This document shows positions 1-10,351 of a stretch of DNA of 32,671 nt, piece after piece. A model generated the notes under the pieces. The model saw only the letters and a list, made by a program, of their open reading frames with translations. It was not told where the DNA came from and ran no database searches. The first letter of the stretch is position 1, and every line of letters starts with the position of its first letter. The DNA is from Reticulitermes lucifugus (lineage: Eukaryota; Arthropoda; Insecta; Blattodea; Rhinotermitidae), in assembly GCA_026260175.1 (NCBI GenBank), contig JAKCWW010000777.1:27503-60173 (forward strand), given 5' to 3'. The position numbers were made by a program, and so were the translations under genes.

Positions 1-58
1 ATCCTAGTAAGCGAGCGGCCGAAGACCCACGCCTTAGACCGCACGGCCACTGGGATCG
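1..58 (-). repeat. tRNA-like SINE head, cut by window start
   Basis: On the minus strand positions 49-30 read TGGCCGTGCGGTCTAAGGCG, a close match to the A box and D arm of tRNA-Ser/Leu, an internal RNA polymerase III promoter. The B box expected further along on the minus strand would lie before position 1, so it cannot be checked. Such heads usually belong to tRNA-derived SINEs rather than working tRNAs. Family and length are unknown. A worn tRNA pseudogene is the alternative. Confidence 0.5.
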
Positions 59-1660
59 ACAATCTTACGGCACTACATCTTTAATTTTTACCCTCTCCTG
101 GTAGGAAGGAGGATGTAATTTCGGCATTTTCAAGGAAGTACCAGTGATTTGATTGGAGGGAATGAGGATAAATTTGTGAGTCCTGAAGTTTTCACAGCTA
201 CAAAATTCAATAAAATCTTCTCGGGTTGACAGCCGTGTCATGCGGTAAAAATAAAAACAATCCTGACTATGGATACAGAGTCAGTCTGTGAAACGCTGGT
301 GTATTTGAACCACATGACGCAGTTGACAGCCCGATAAGTTTCTACTGAAGATAAATTTATTCATTCTTAGGTTATTTAGCGAAACCATTTCAACTGCGTA
401 AATTTCGTATCTTAAGAGTGAGACGTAAAGATGGTCGTGACTAGTGAGATACGTACTTCGAACAATGCAGTCATGGCCTACTTGAAGGTGCCTCTACCAT
501 TCAAGTAAGTATCCGTCTGAATATTTTAGAATGTTCATGAACATGTTCATGCAAAATTGTTGAGATGAATCCGAATATAAGTCATCAACTGTTTGTGTAT
601 GATGGAGTTCAATAGGGACATTCTCGCCTGGGATTGAGACCACGGATTTCCAGAATGGAGCCAGATGCGTACCTACCCTGTCACTTTATTTGCTGCTTCA
701 AAACCTTTTCTGAATGCTATTTAAGTACTCTTTCCTTGACTACCAAGGCTGCTTTTGTGAAAAGATCATCATTATGTGATATCTGGCCATCAGAATTACT
801 AGGTTACGCAAATGTTATTAAACACGTCGATACGGCATCAGCTGGCTTATATTTAAGAGGCCTGAGGCACCAGTTTGCATGTAATTCACTTGATTGGGAG
901 GGGCGGACTGACATTTATGCTTTTCCCGTTATATACAAGTCAGAGCGGCCCGAAGACTCGATAAGCTGTCACAACCGATACTGCACGTACATCACGCATG
1001 TGGCTCGTTACTGCTGACTATTTTACTTGCATCAGAGAAAAAATATTAATTGTATGTTTGTTTGAATATTTTACGACGCTGTATTGACTGCTGAGATTAG
1101 TCGCTCCTATACATTGCAATTCGTTTAATAAAAGTAAGAGACGCACAAGGAAAATCCTAGTTATTATTCTGTTTTCATCCGGCATGAGTTCCCAAAAGAA
1201 TATTTTTCACGTATTTTGTATAGCTCTGTAACATGGTCTCTTAAATTGAGAGAAATAATTTATTTAGAAATATTTGAAATACTGCTCATAAAAGTGTCCA
1301 TACCTACGTTAATAAATTTTAACAAGACGTATATTGTCCATTACATCACCAAATTTTCTTGAGAAATATGTAAGTGCTGGCAGTTACTATATTTCAATTT
1401 TCATAAGATACAAATTTTTCCACAGTAATACTTGGTTGAATGACAACTATCCGGAAAATAAAAATCTATTTCAATAAATTCCTCACATATTTTATACCTT
1501 TCTTCCTTGGAGGAAATCTATTGACAAGATACTTTCCTACGTTTCCTTCATTTACAGAACTCGAAGGTTCATTTTCTTATTCAGTGGACTGTATTGTAAG
1601 AAGGGTTTAAATATCGTCATAAACAACTAAGGTATATTATATAGGCCTACTTAATGTGGT
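59..1660. other. Non-coding stretch, no recognised feature
   Basis: This stretch is AT-rich with stops in every frame. The longest open frame (634-1017, plus, 127 codons) has no recognisable domain, no signal peptide and no composition that sets it apart from chance. I see no RNA gene or transposon terminus. Confidence 0.6.
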
Positions 1661-1696
1661 AAAATATTTCGACCGAAATCCGTCATCTTCGGTCTA
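1661..1696 (-). other. Small hairpin resembling a worn hammerhead-like core
   Basis: GACCGAA (1671-1677) and TTCGGTC (1688-1694) form a perfect 7-bp stem. On the minus strand the segment reads CCGAAGA, then T, a GAC...GTC stem and GAAA, which is the layout of the hammerhead-like motifs elsewhere in the window with the first core base pair altered (CCGA instead of CTGA). No stem I or usable UH site is visible. It may be a plain chance hairpin. Confidence 0.3.
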
Positions 1697-2159
1697 TTAA
1701 TATAAAGCTCATAAAGTATTGTATACAATTGTATTAGATGGTAATAACTGAGATCTCAGTTTTACAATTAAACCAATACATGCTGCAATGTCAAATTGTT
1801 AATAATAGTTAAAACGTGGATTAGCACATTTAAAATGTTAAAATGTTAAAAAAAATCACTCAATATTTATGGAGGATTCGTATGTTGTGCATCTACATCT
1901 GGTGTCATAGGAGACTCTGCAGTACAGAGTTTTTGGAAACGTGTATCTTGCATAGCCTTGTTCTTATTTTGTGCGTAGCTGCTTTGTCCGTATTCCGTTT
2001 CCATTCCTGTTTCGGTCACGTCGTTGACTTAGCCTGATCTGATGTTGTTACGAGGCGTTGGAACTGAAACATGAACATACTGCCGTTCGTCACTTCGAAA
2101 GTTACTATATTCTAGCTAAATTATTGCAATCCACACCTTTACTTCTTATTCCCCTCAAC
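1697..2159. other. Non-coding stretch, no recognised feature
   Basis: AT-rich sequence with one open frame of 64 codons (1843-2037) that shows no recognisable motif. Nothing else is supported. Confidence 0.6.
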
Positions 2160-2169
2160 CTATCCACAT

Positions 2170-2374
2170 ATTAAACAATTTTCACACCAACCGATGCACT
2201 ATTAAAACCACCTTTATTGTAGCTTTTTATAAATATATATACCCCTACATATGTTTCGATCCTGAGATCATCGTCAGGGGGTTTCCTTTTTGAAAGCCAC
2301 TAACACTTCAATTACATAGTTCGAAGGATCGAAGAGCACTTGTGTCTTAATAATGTATAAATTGTCTTGGTTTA
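2170..2374 (+). repeat. Left inverted arm (pseudo-LTR-like)
   Basis: This is the reverse complement of 2474-2678 with about 98.5% identity (3 differences in 205 bp). The near-identity means recent insertion or ongoing arm-to-arm correction. It carries the minus-strand hammerhead-like fold at 2241-2282. Confidence 0.9.
2241..2282 (-). ncRNA. Hammerhead-like ribozyme motif, type I layout (left arm)
   Basis: On the minus strand: stem I ACCCC pairs with GGGGT; core CTGACGA; stem II GATC-TCAG-GATC; core GAAA; minimal stem III AC-ATAT-GT; then UA as the predicted cleavage site before stem I closes. Every hammerhead element is present in order. The one flaw is an extra T between CTGACGA and stem II, a position where natural hammerheads normally have a direct G-C pair, so activity is uncertain. 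Confidence 0.55.
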
Positions 2375-2473
2375 CCACGATTCAAAACACCAGTACTTCC
2401 GCAATCAAAACTTTTACAAACTTTTAACCACAATTTTAACTTATAAAACATAAGTTTTAATGTGTTATAATTT

Positions 2474-2678
2474 TAAACCAAAACAATTTATACATTATTA
2501 AGACACAAGTGCTCTTCGATCCTTCGAATTATGTAATTGAAGTGTTAGTGGCTTTCAAAAAGGAAACCCCCTGACGATGATCTCAGGATCGAAACATATG
2601 TAGGGGTATATATATTTACAAAAAGCTACAATAAAGGTGGTTTTAATAGTGCATCGGTTGGTGTGAAAATTGTTTAAT
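2474..2678 (-). repeat. Right inverted arm (pseudo-LTR-like)
   Basis: Inverted partner of 2170-2374. The 99-bp spacer between the arms holds a small perfect stem, AACTTAT/ATAAGTT. The outer end of this arm is followed by the one-sided tail at 2679-2711, which contains AAGATGCACGGTG (2684-2696), also found in inverse orientation in the hairpin element at 10.4 kb. Confidence 0.9.
2566..2607 (+). ncRNA. Hammerhead-like ribozyme motif, type I layout (right arm)
   Basis: Stem I ACCCC 2566-2570 pairs with GGGGT 2603-2607. The core is CTGACGA 2571-2577, followed by extra T 2578. Stem II GATC 2579-2582 pairs with GATC 2587-2590 around TCAG. GAAA is at 2591-2594. Stem III pairs A2594-T2601 and C2595-G2600. 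Cleavage is predicted after A2602. The unpaired T2578 is the main doubt about catalysis. The same fold is found in reverse in the left arm. Confidence 0.55.
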
Positions 2679-2723
2679 TAGTGAAGATGCACGGTGATAG
2701 TAATGCGAAATCTATCCACATAT

Positions 2724-5700
2724 ATTATATTTATCATAAGTAAATGAGATTTTGGGACCAATTAATCAAAGAAAATTGTATTTAAATAGGCACTGTGCTC
2801 TTCCAGTATGTGTAATTTCAGATAAACTCAAAATTTTACTTTAATGCAGCCTCCGTAGCTGGGCCCTAAAACAGCTGTATTGTGGGACACTTTTCCATTA
2901 CAGGAGCTAAAATAATGTGTTCCCCTGCAGGGTGAAACATATCGTGTTATATTACACGCTTCTAGGGGACTTCAAATGGCATATATTAATTTCCAGTGAG
3001 AGTTCAGAGCGTCGCTAAGCCGCCAGTATGCAGCCTTTCTAGTGTAGACTTTGGGACCACTTACCTCTTTCCACACTCCAGGGACTCATTTATACCCTGC
3101 CAGGTCATAGGTCAACTGGAACCAACCGTGTCCTCACATCATAAGGCAAGCTAGATGGAATACTGTCTGGTGTTATTAATATCACAGGTTTATCACCATA
3201 AAATGATTCTTTCACATCTTCGCCATATTTTCATCTGTTACCTTGGCAGTTCGCTGTTTAAAGTAATCCTTTCATCGTGCTTGGAGTTCATAAAGTTTGC
3301 GGTTTTTAAACTGCACTGCTTATACATTTCAGTTGTGTTGAACAGTATAAAACGTGATATGATGATGATGCCCGTATATGTAATAGATGTGCTTTGAATT
3401 AGCTTGTAGGTCGGATGAGGAACACACGAAATGAAGACAGTTTTCCTGTGGAACATGCTTGGAAGACGGAAGGAATTCACGTGATATTAATTTCGATCGT
3501 ATAAAGTTGAATTTTGCGCGTTGGGTGTGGATGTAATTCCATGAGAATGATGTGCAGTAATGGATTTCAAATGCCCTAAATTTCTAATCATTGTACTTAA
3601 TATTATAACAAGGATGAATAGAAACGAAATTAACAAAAAGTGTAATATTCAGATAAAAGATTGTAACAGTAAGAAACCCATTTAGATAGTCAACAGAGCT
3701 ATGATGGTCTTGCGGCTCACAGGCAGAGAACCCGTGATTTACTGCTGTTCGCGTGGCTCTTACTAGAATGACCCGTGGGTTACTATCGTTGTGACTTTTG
3801 TTTGCACATCAGTCCCCTTCTCCTAAAATATTTTATGACAAAGTCAATACAATAAACATTTTTGAAGAGCCATGTAATACGGTGGTTATGGCTTGTAATA
3901 TTCAAGCTATAGGGGATCATAAAACATCAACACACAGATATATCAAATTGCCACGCGGTAGGTCTCATGTTTGTGTTTTATTTTTCGTTAATTCAAGTGG
4001 TCCCTCTTTTATTCGCTTTCTGAATGCCACTACCATTTTACGCAGTGGATGATAAACTTTTATAATGGAGTATTCATTGACCTGGTTCGTTGCTCATAGT
4101 TATCGGAATTCAATTGTCTTGTTCCTGTCCCCTGGATTATGATGTTCAACTGTTGTACAGGCCAGGCAGCATTTCCACAACGAGGGCACACAACTGGCAT
4201 TTAATATAACCTGGGTCAACTCCCACTTCTCTATACAGAATTCGTGACATGAAAATATGGTGAGGAGGTAATGGCGATATACTTCTACTTCTATATGCAA
4301 ATTTTTCTTCTTATCTGAGATACCGTAATATATATGCGAATTGTATAAACTTGTATACTTTTGTGTAAGTACAGAAGTACAGAAATATTATAAAGACCGA
4401 ACGTTGGCAAGGAGTAATTCCAAATAACAAACACAAATTTGATACGGATATGGAACCAGAAAAAATAGATACCTGGGGAGGCTCTATTTGAGCACATTTA
4501 GGTTACAGAATTTTTTCTTAAAACACTGTGTATTCTTGCGGGTGGGTACGGACATTTTAGAGGACCAGGTTACCTTCATATTCCGGGTAAAGTCCGTAGG
4601 CTTCATTTTACTCCGAGACGTTTGCATACCAAACACGGCATCAAATCACACAAGAAGGCAGTCTGCAATTTTACGGCCGCGACAACCTTATGTCTCACAA
4701 GGGAAATATGTAATGACAAGTAATGCTTAAATAAATTATGTTGTCCATTGCATGAATTGCACAATTATGAGAATCACAAAAGTAGCTACCTCTAGTATTA
4801 CCACCACTATATCTGACGTTTACTGCTTTTAATAAATATTCACATTGAGTTTCAGTACATCCGGCAGGAATGGCCTCATTTAAGATGCTGAGTTCTGGTA
4901 CGTTTAACTAAAAACCCTCAAGTTAAATGCTTTGCTTGTAGAAATAGGGTCGTACTTAATATTGTCCACAGTAATGAACATAAGAAACCCATAAGCATAA
5001 CACACTGTTGAACTTCATATCACACTTTATCAAAAAATGTTATTTCAATGGAGAAGGACAGAAGCCGTATAAAATTACGTTCCTGAAACATGGACAGAAC
5101 TACTTGTGATTGTATTAAACATACCCACCATGGCATAGAATACAAATAGAAAAAATGGATAGATGTTTTAATTTTTATAACATTAATAAGTGTAGTTCGG
5201 AAAAGTGCAGACACTTAAAATAACGCTGATAAAAGGTCACAATAGTATCAGATTCATCACACTGAACGAAGTTTTTAAATAACTCTGGCTGCATTTATGC
5301 ACAAAGTGAAATAAAATGTTCGACAAGCTAAAAACCTGTATTGTTTATCTGTCTGCACACATCTGAAATGTCTGAAGTGTTCGGAATGTAGGAGGCAGGT
5401 TCTTGGTGTTGAACATTTAGCTAGACACCTCTGGCACGCAAGCAGTAGTCATGGACAGTTCGTCCGAGTTTAACCGAGACTGGTGATGTATTTGTGTCCG
5501 AGCCTATTAGCTCCTTCGGCGGTTGAACTGCCTTCACGTCTGTGGCAGATGATCTTGCCACGTAAGAAATTATTAAACCTTCGAGTGTCTCTAACTTTGC
5601 ACGTGCTTAATTCTTTATATTCTCCATAAATAAATACATGAATGTTAATGGTACCAGTTATTAATTTTCCTTTTGCACAAAAGAGGGTATTGAAATATTT

Positions 5701-5920
5701 GGATTTTGGTAAAAAAAAAGCGCAACGACGTTATATTTTCATGTAAATATTTTAAAGGAAGTGACGTATAGAAATGATTAATAAAAACGGATAATGAATG
5801 GGGGGATAGAATTGTTATTGAAAGCATGTAGCCTACTTAGATGTGACTTTTAAAAATTATCTCAGATTTTTGGAGACGAGTTTTTCAGAAACCTGTATTG
5901 GAATAAACATTTGCAAATTC
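2724..5920. other. Non-coding stretch, no recognised feature
   Basis: About 3.2 kb of AT-rich DNA with dispersed stops in all frames. Open frames of 60-84 codons (for example 3155-3397 plus, 3798-4052 plus, 4488-4730 plus) carry no recognisable domain. I see no tRNA promoter boxes, tandem array or transposon terminus. Confidence 0.55.
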
Positions 5921-6194
5921 TCCTTGTAACGTGCCATGCGTTGTAGAGGGGGATTAGATATATAATCTACTCAGTCCTAAACTTGGCGCTAGATAGGGGT
6001 GGGTGGTCAACGAAACGTGCCGGCCAATTTACGCCCGGACACAGCCCCGCTACCCATTTGAAGAGGCTGGGTGGGCCTCAGGGCCGGTCTACACTGGTTT
6101 CGGGGAAGAGAAAATCCCTTGCCCCCACCAGAGTTCGAAACCCGGACCGTCCAGCCTGTAGCGAGTCACTATACTGGCTACTTTCGCCACGCTA
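5921..6194 (-). mobile_element. tRNA-derived SINE, family A (worn, nearly full length)
   Basis: On the minus strand the head carries an A box, TGGCGAAAGTAGCC (6189-6176), and a B box, GGGTTTCGAACTC (6143-6131), spaced as in a tRNA. The body then matches the copy at 9475-9669, sharing TTGGCGCTAGAT and GGCCTCAGGGCCGGTCT on the plus strand, and ends near 5921. It is more diverged than the other copies and I see no clear target duplication. Transcription would be by RNA polymerase III, with copying by a partner LINE not present here. Confidence 0.8.
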
Positions 6195-8988
6195 TGTAGG
6201 GAATTTTTACATTGCCATTTGGGAGGTCGTATTATGTTAAACATAGTCATGCTGCTTAACGATCTTCTGATAAATTGTGTACAAATACATATGTTTGCGC
6301 TTCTACTTAACGATATAAAATAAACAAAACCAGTTGCAGAGGTTAATGTGTAAAAGGCGGCTTCAAAGTTAATGTTCAGCACACCAAGACGTGACCGTAA
6401 GATGCCGCGCTTGTGTGTCCAATAGCGATGACACGGCATTGTCGATTGGATATAGGCCTACGTCCGGTAGGAGTGCTGCTGAAAGGCAAAGGGCATAAGG
6501 AAACTGCGACAGAGGGACATTGCAGGAGGAATAAAGACTGACAACTACCAGCGCCGAAAAAATTTAAGAATCAAATGGAAACATCGAAGGCATATGCAAA
6601 TGAAACGCTATGTCAACGGTGAAGAAACTGGTAGGGTCAACGTCAGTTACATTGTGGTGGTAGGGACTTACGTGTCTACGAGTTGTGAAACCTGAAGTAA
6701 AAGTCAAATGAAAACAAAGTTACCGCACTGTCCTCTTGTGCCGTAACGTAACAACAGAAACTAAATTAAAAACCTTACCAAACCTAACTTCAAAACAGAC
6801 CTTACCTAAACCTGTACCAACTACCCAAAAAAAGCAACTTGAGTTATATAGTATATTAGAAACAACAGACACATATAGACACGTATGTGCTGATGAAATA
6901 TTAAGGGTAAGGACGTCACACCAACAATGACTTTGTCGAATTTGAGGAGAGACTGATGGATGTGTTGCAGAATGAAATGTAAAATAAGAAAAATCACAGG
7001 GAAGTGAAAATATGATTTAGAACATAAACCTACACAGGAGTTAAATTTGGTTGCAGAGTTGACCACTGCTGAGGAAACAGTGACAATATCTTAGTAGGAG
7101 TTCTTTCTTTAAAAGACAAGCGGAATGTAAGGCCGAAATCAATTACAAAACCGATTATCCCACACTAACCTCACGTACGTTTTTTAACCTAATTTAACCT
7201 AATCGAACAACCTATTTTAACGTAGCCTAAACTCACCTAATCTTTCCCAAGTCGATGTACGCTAACAAAATGAGGCCATGACAAACCTCTTTCTACACGC
7301 TTGTAATATAAGTCCTGTTAAACCAAAAATAACCTTGGCAATCGACGGTGCATAGGTACATAAACAAACGCGCATACACTCACATCTAATTCATTCTGAG
7401 TTGAAACGCACTCCGATAAAAATGAGTTGGTCGACTATCCGTGTTATAACACTGACCCAGATATGTAAACGTTCACATGAAAAATTATTGATTACACGAA
7501 ATGCACCTACATCTGAGGTCTTTTATGAAAAGAGCTGTGTGCGGGTCTGCAGGCGATAAGCTGGTATCACAGACCGTACTGCTAGCTGCACTCTTTTCAC
7601 ACACCGGATTAATCGTAACCGGCCCCAGCAGTTGAAAGGGAGAATTTAAGACTGCAATATTACTCACCACTGAGGACGCATATTACCAGCGATGGATTCG
7701 ACCACACTTCCCCGAAAAACTATGCAGACACAAGGGTTACTCAACTGTTTGGTAGTTAAAGGGAAGTGGTGAAACAGGACATCCAAATCACCGCTCGATA
7801 AATAATTCAAGGCGCTATCTTGGACAGCGCCCAACGGGAATGGGGGCCGATAATAGTAGCATATACATGTATATGTACTGACAAAGGTCTCTGCTTTGTA
7901 TTAGAAAATATGTTGCCAACCACGAAAACCTAAGTCTCCCTGTCACTGTTTAGTAATAAGTAAGGGCACGAAATGTTTCGAACCCCCGTTGGACTGAAGG
8001 AGGGTCAGAGTTCAAACAAATCTGGAGAAATTACGTTCGTTGGATATAATCAGATCCATTTTCAGTGTAATCTGTCCGTCGCTCACCAATAAAAGTAGCA
8101 TTAAAGATCGTCAGATATGATATAGTTTGCACCATCGGTTAATACTTGAAATAAGTACATATTTTGGTAATCTTGAAGCTAAATTATTGAAACAGCAAGT
8201 GTCGTCTCCCAAAGAGGGTGGTGGGTTGGGAATGTAGATTGAAGCGTAAAGTTGGAAGCGTTGATCGAAAGGGAAGTCTTGAGTGCGTTGGAACACTGAA
8301 AAATTGAAATTCATGTCCACAGCAACACACGATGATGATTTAAATTTATTAAATGTTGAAGACTTGATACAGCTGGTTTTCTGTGTATTTCTCGAGAAAT
8401 GTGGAAGTGTAGAAGTTAATAATTTAGACGCGAAGACCCCAGTAGCAGTCACTAAGTGACAGAGTTTCCAGTGGCAACTGATGTTGATTGAATCCCCCGA
8501 AAATGTCTAGTAACGCCTTTATGTAAGGAAATTTAGGGCGTTGGCTTTCACGTGATAGAGCATTGAACTTGAGGCTTCTAAGCCCTAAAATCATGAAACA
8601 ATCACGTTGCCGTACAGAGAATATAGTACAAATATGACTTTACTTTGTACTGAAGTTGCATCAGCCTAGCTGGACTTTTGGTGATACTTGGGGTCAACAA
8701 GATTGCTTCGTGACATTGATGACCCTGTTTACTTCCTGTAACATCGACATTTTTCTGTTGTGCGACACTGATTCTGTATTTTAAAACATGCTACATTATG
8801 GAATAACACAATTACTCGTATATATCTTATAAATGCAATAACTTCTTGCCTTTACAGTCGTAACAGGATGTATACGACACAAGGGATCACGTGTCCAGAC
8901 TGATCACCTATCCAGGACAGAAGAAATCAGACACGATTTCTGCCACTAATTTATAAGTTTTGTCCTAGTAATTACGCGTACCATATAA
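6195..8988. other. Non-coding stretch with CCTAA-rich patches
   Basis: No gene is recognised. Open frames such as 8111-8452 (minus, 113 codons) lack recognisable motifs. Two patches, about 6765-6820 and 7165-7250, are rich in CCTAA/ACCTA words (for example AACCTAATTTAACCTAATCG). At 8540-8600 a segment resembles a tRNA D arm and anticodon arm but has no B box, so I do not call it. Confidence 0.5.
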
Positions 8989-9252
8989 AAAGCCATCCCT
9001 ATACAGGCCTTGACAGGCCCTAAGGGTTCCAGGAGGTTGAGACGTCCAGAATTACTAGACAATCAGCCCTAAGCACCGGCACCNAGGAGATACCCCTGGT
9101 ACTCATTCTGTTAGAGGTTGAATCGACACCAGGGCCATAGCGTGGCCGGAAGGATTAAGTCAATGAAAAATCCAAATGACCCTATCGGGAATCGAAACCG
9201 CGATTTTCCGGCTTGTAGCGCAGTGCCTCAACCAACTGCGCCACCGCGTACC
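8989..9252 (-). mobile_element. tRNA-derived SINE, family B
   Basis: On the minus strand 9243-9232 reads TGGCGCAGTTGG, a perfect A box, and 9199-9187 reads GGTTTCGATTCCC, a near-perfect B box. The body runs left to about 8989. The 3' end shares a block with family A: on the plus strand CCCTA, ACAGGCC, TGA, GGCCC and AGGG in the same order and spacing. An 8-bp direct repeat, CGCGTACC, at 8975-8982 and 9245-9252 may be a target duplication, though the right copy overlaps the presumed start of the tRNA head. One ambiguous base lies at 9084. Confidence 0.8.
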
Positions 9253-9401
9253 TCCACGTGTACCACATAGGATACTTTTTCAGCTGGTCTGTCGGTTTCC
9301 TTGCTCTTAGATACTCGAAATTACACCCTGTGTATTAACATCGCCTCGGAAACCTGCCGTCGACGAGTTTAATATTACATCTGACATAATAAGATATGTT
9401 T

Positions 9402-9454
9402 CTGAAACGCATTTCGACACCAACGTTCCAGGTATGGTGATTCTCTTCAGTCAG
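9402..9454 (-). ncRNA. Hammerhead-like ribozyme candidate, intact core and stem II
   Basis: On the minus strand: stem I CTGA (9454-9451) pairs with TCAG (9405-9402); core CTGAAGA (9450-9444); stem II begins directly with G-C and A-T pairs, then, after a two-base bulge, CACCA pairs with TGGTG; then GAAA (9415-9412); a four-base loop TGCG closed by A-U; and UU as the UH site. Unlike the other copies in the window it has no extra base before stem II. The weak point is stem III, which is only one clear base pair. Confidence 0.5.
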
Positions 9455-9474
9455 GCGACGCAAAGGATGAGGTA

Positions 9475-9669
9475 AAGTAAAGTAAAGGTCACCCTAGAAC
9501 AGGCCATGAAGGCCCAGAGGGGGAGTAGAGATATAGCTCTACTCTTTCTTTAACCTTGGCGCTAGATGAGGTGGGTGGTCAACGCCACGCCCCGGCCGCT
9601 TTACCCCCGGGAAATGACCCGCTACCCTACAGGAGGCTGGGTAGGCCTCAGGGCCGGTCTGAACGGGTG
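9475..9669 (-). mobile_element. SINE family A, 5'-truncated, with target duplication
   Basis: The 195-bp insert is flanked by a perfect 15-bp direct repeat, GCAAAGGATGAGGTA (9460-9474 and 9670-9684). The plus-strand left end AAGTAAAGTAAAGG corresponds to a CTTTA-type repeat tail at the element's 3' end on the minus strand. The body matches 5921-6194 but stops before the tRNA-like head, as expected for incomplete reverse transcription from the 3' end. It contains the stem GAGTAGAG/CTCTACTC. Confidence 0.85.
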
Positions 9670-9684
9670 GCAAAGGATGAGGTA

Positions 9685-10351
9685 CTTCCTCAAATTATGC
9701 CAGAGCTGCTTCCTTCTACATTCCATTCCAATCATCATTCAAAGCTATAGCTACTATAAACTACTGACACCGTTATTAAATACATCATAAATAAATGGAA
9801 TTTCCACCTGTGCATATTTAGTCGCAGTACACTTTGTCTCACACATTACGTCGCATGGAATGATACGTGAGGCCTTCTGCGTATGAACTCGGCTCCATGC
9901 TGTGCAAGCACTTTCCGTTATCATCCCACACTCACTACGATATCTATGTAAAGGTTGAGATAATAATACTTCCACATGACATTCAGTGTTACGATATGAA
10001 CTTTCTATGATTCATCATAAGGTTCAAGTTTATGTCTCAACAGTAAAGCCGGACAAGGACGAAGATAATAAGCACGTGTAGAATGCGTGCCTTATTAGAC
10101 GTGTAATTTAATCTGTTTGTATGCGCATTTTTCTTGTCCTAAATATTAAAGTAATTGATAACGGAATTTAACGCATAGTCAGCCAGTTTAATTTATAATT
10201 CCTTACCATAAATAATACCAACATGAATGGCGCGAATAATAAAATAATACTAGGTTAATAACACGTAATGTGGGCCTCTAAAATGATATGTGGTAAACGG
10301 AATTAAAAATCAAAATGTGCCATATTTGTCGTGTGTTTCTTAACATAAAGT
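9685..10351. other. Non-coding stretch, no recognised feature
   Basis: AT-rich; short open frames only (for example 9754-9975 minus, 73 codons, no motif). No repeat boundaries are visible other than those of the flanking elements. Confidence 0.55.

Larger units (their letters stand above)
2160..2723 (-). mobile_element. Non-autonomous Penelope-like element (inferred), inverted arms
   Basis: Two 205-bp arms (2170-2374 and 2474-2678) are inverted copies with three mismatches and no indel, separated by 99 bp. Each carries a hammerhead-like fold. Only the right side has an extra tail of about 33 nt (2679-2711). A 12-bp direct repeat, CTATCCACATAT, lies at 2160-2171 and 2712-2723 and looks like a target-site duplication. 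Penelope-like retroelements are known for inverted or tandem pseudo-LTRs, hammerhead ribozymes in those LTRs, a one-sided tail of 30-40 bp and target duplications, so I infer a non-autonomous member. No reverse transcriptase or GIY-YIG coding is present. The strand is set by the tail-first reading shared with the element at 10.4 kb. An alternative is a piggyBac-type MITE, since TTAA sits at both arm ends (2171-2174, 2674-2677). Confidence 0.6.

Noticed and set aside
264..315. CTGACTA ... ACAGA/TCTGT stem ... GAAAC as a hammerhead
   Set aside because: The core G is missing (CTGACTA), five unpaired bases precede the stem, and no stem I forms.
343..386. CTGAAGA followed by a TAAAT/ATTTA stem and CGAAAC
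   Set aside because: A long loop, extra bases before GAAA, and no stem III, UH site or stem I.
634..1017. 127-codon open frame as a gene
   Set aside because: No recognisable motif, no supporting neighbours or promoter.
8535..8605. tRNA-like D arm and anticodon arm
   Set aside because: No B box or acceptor pairing; too degraded to call.
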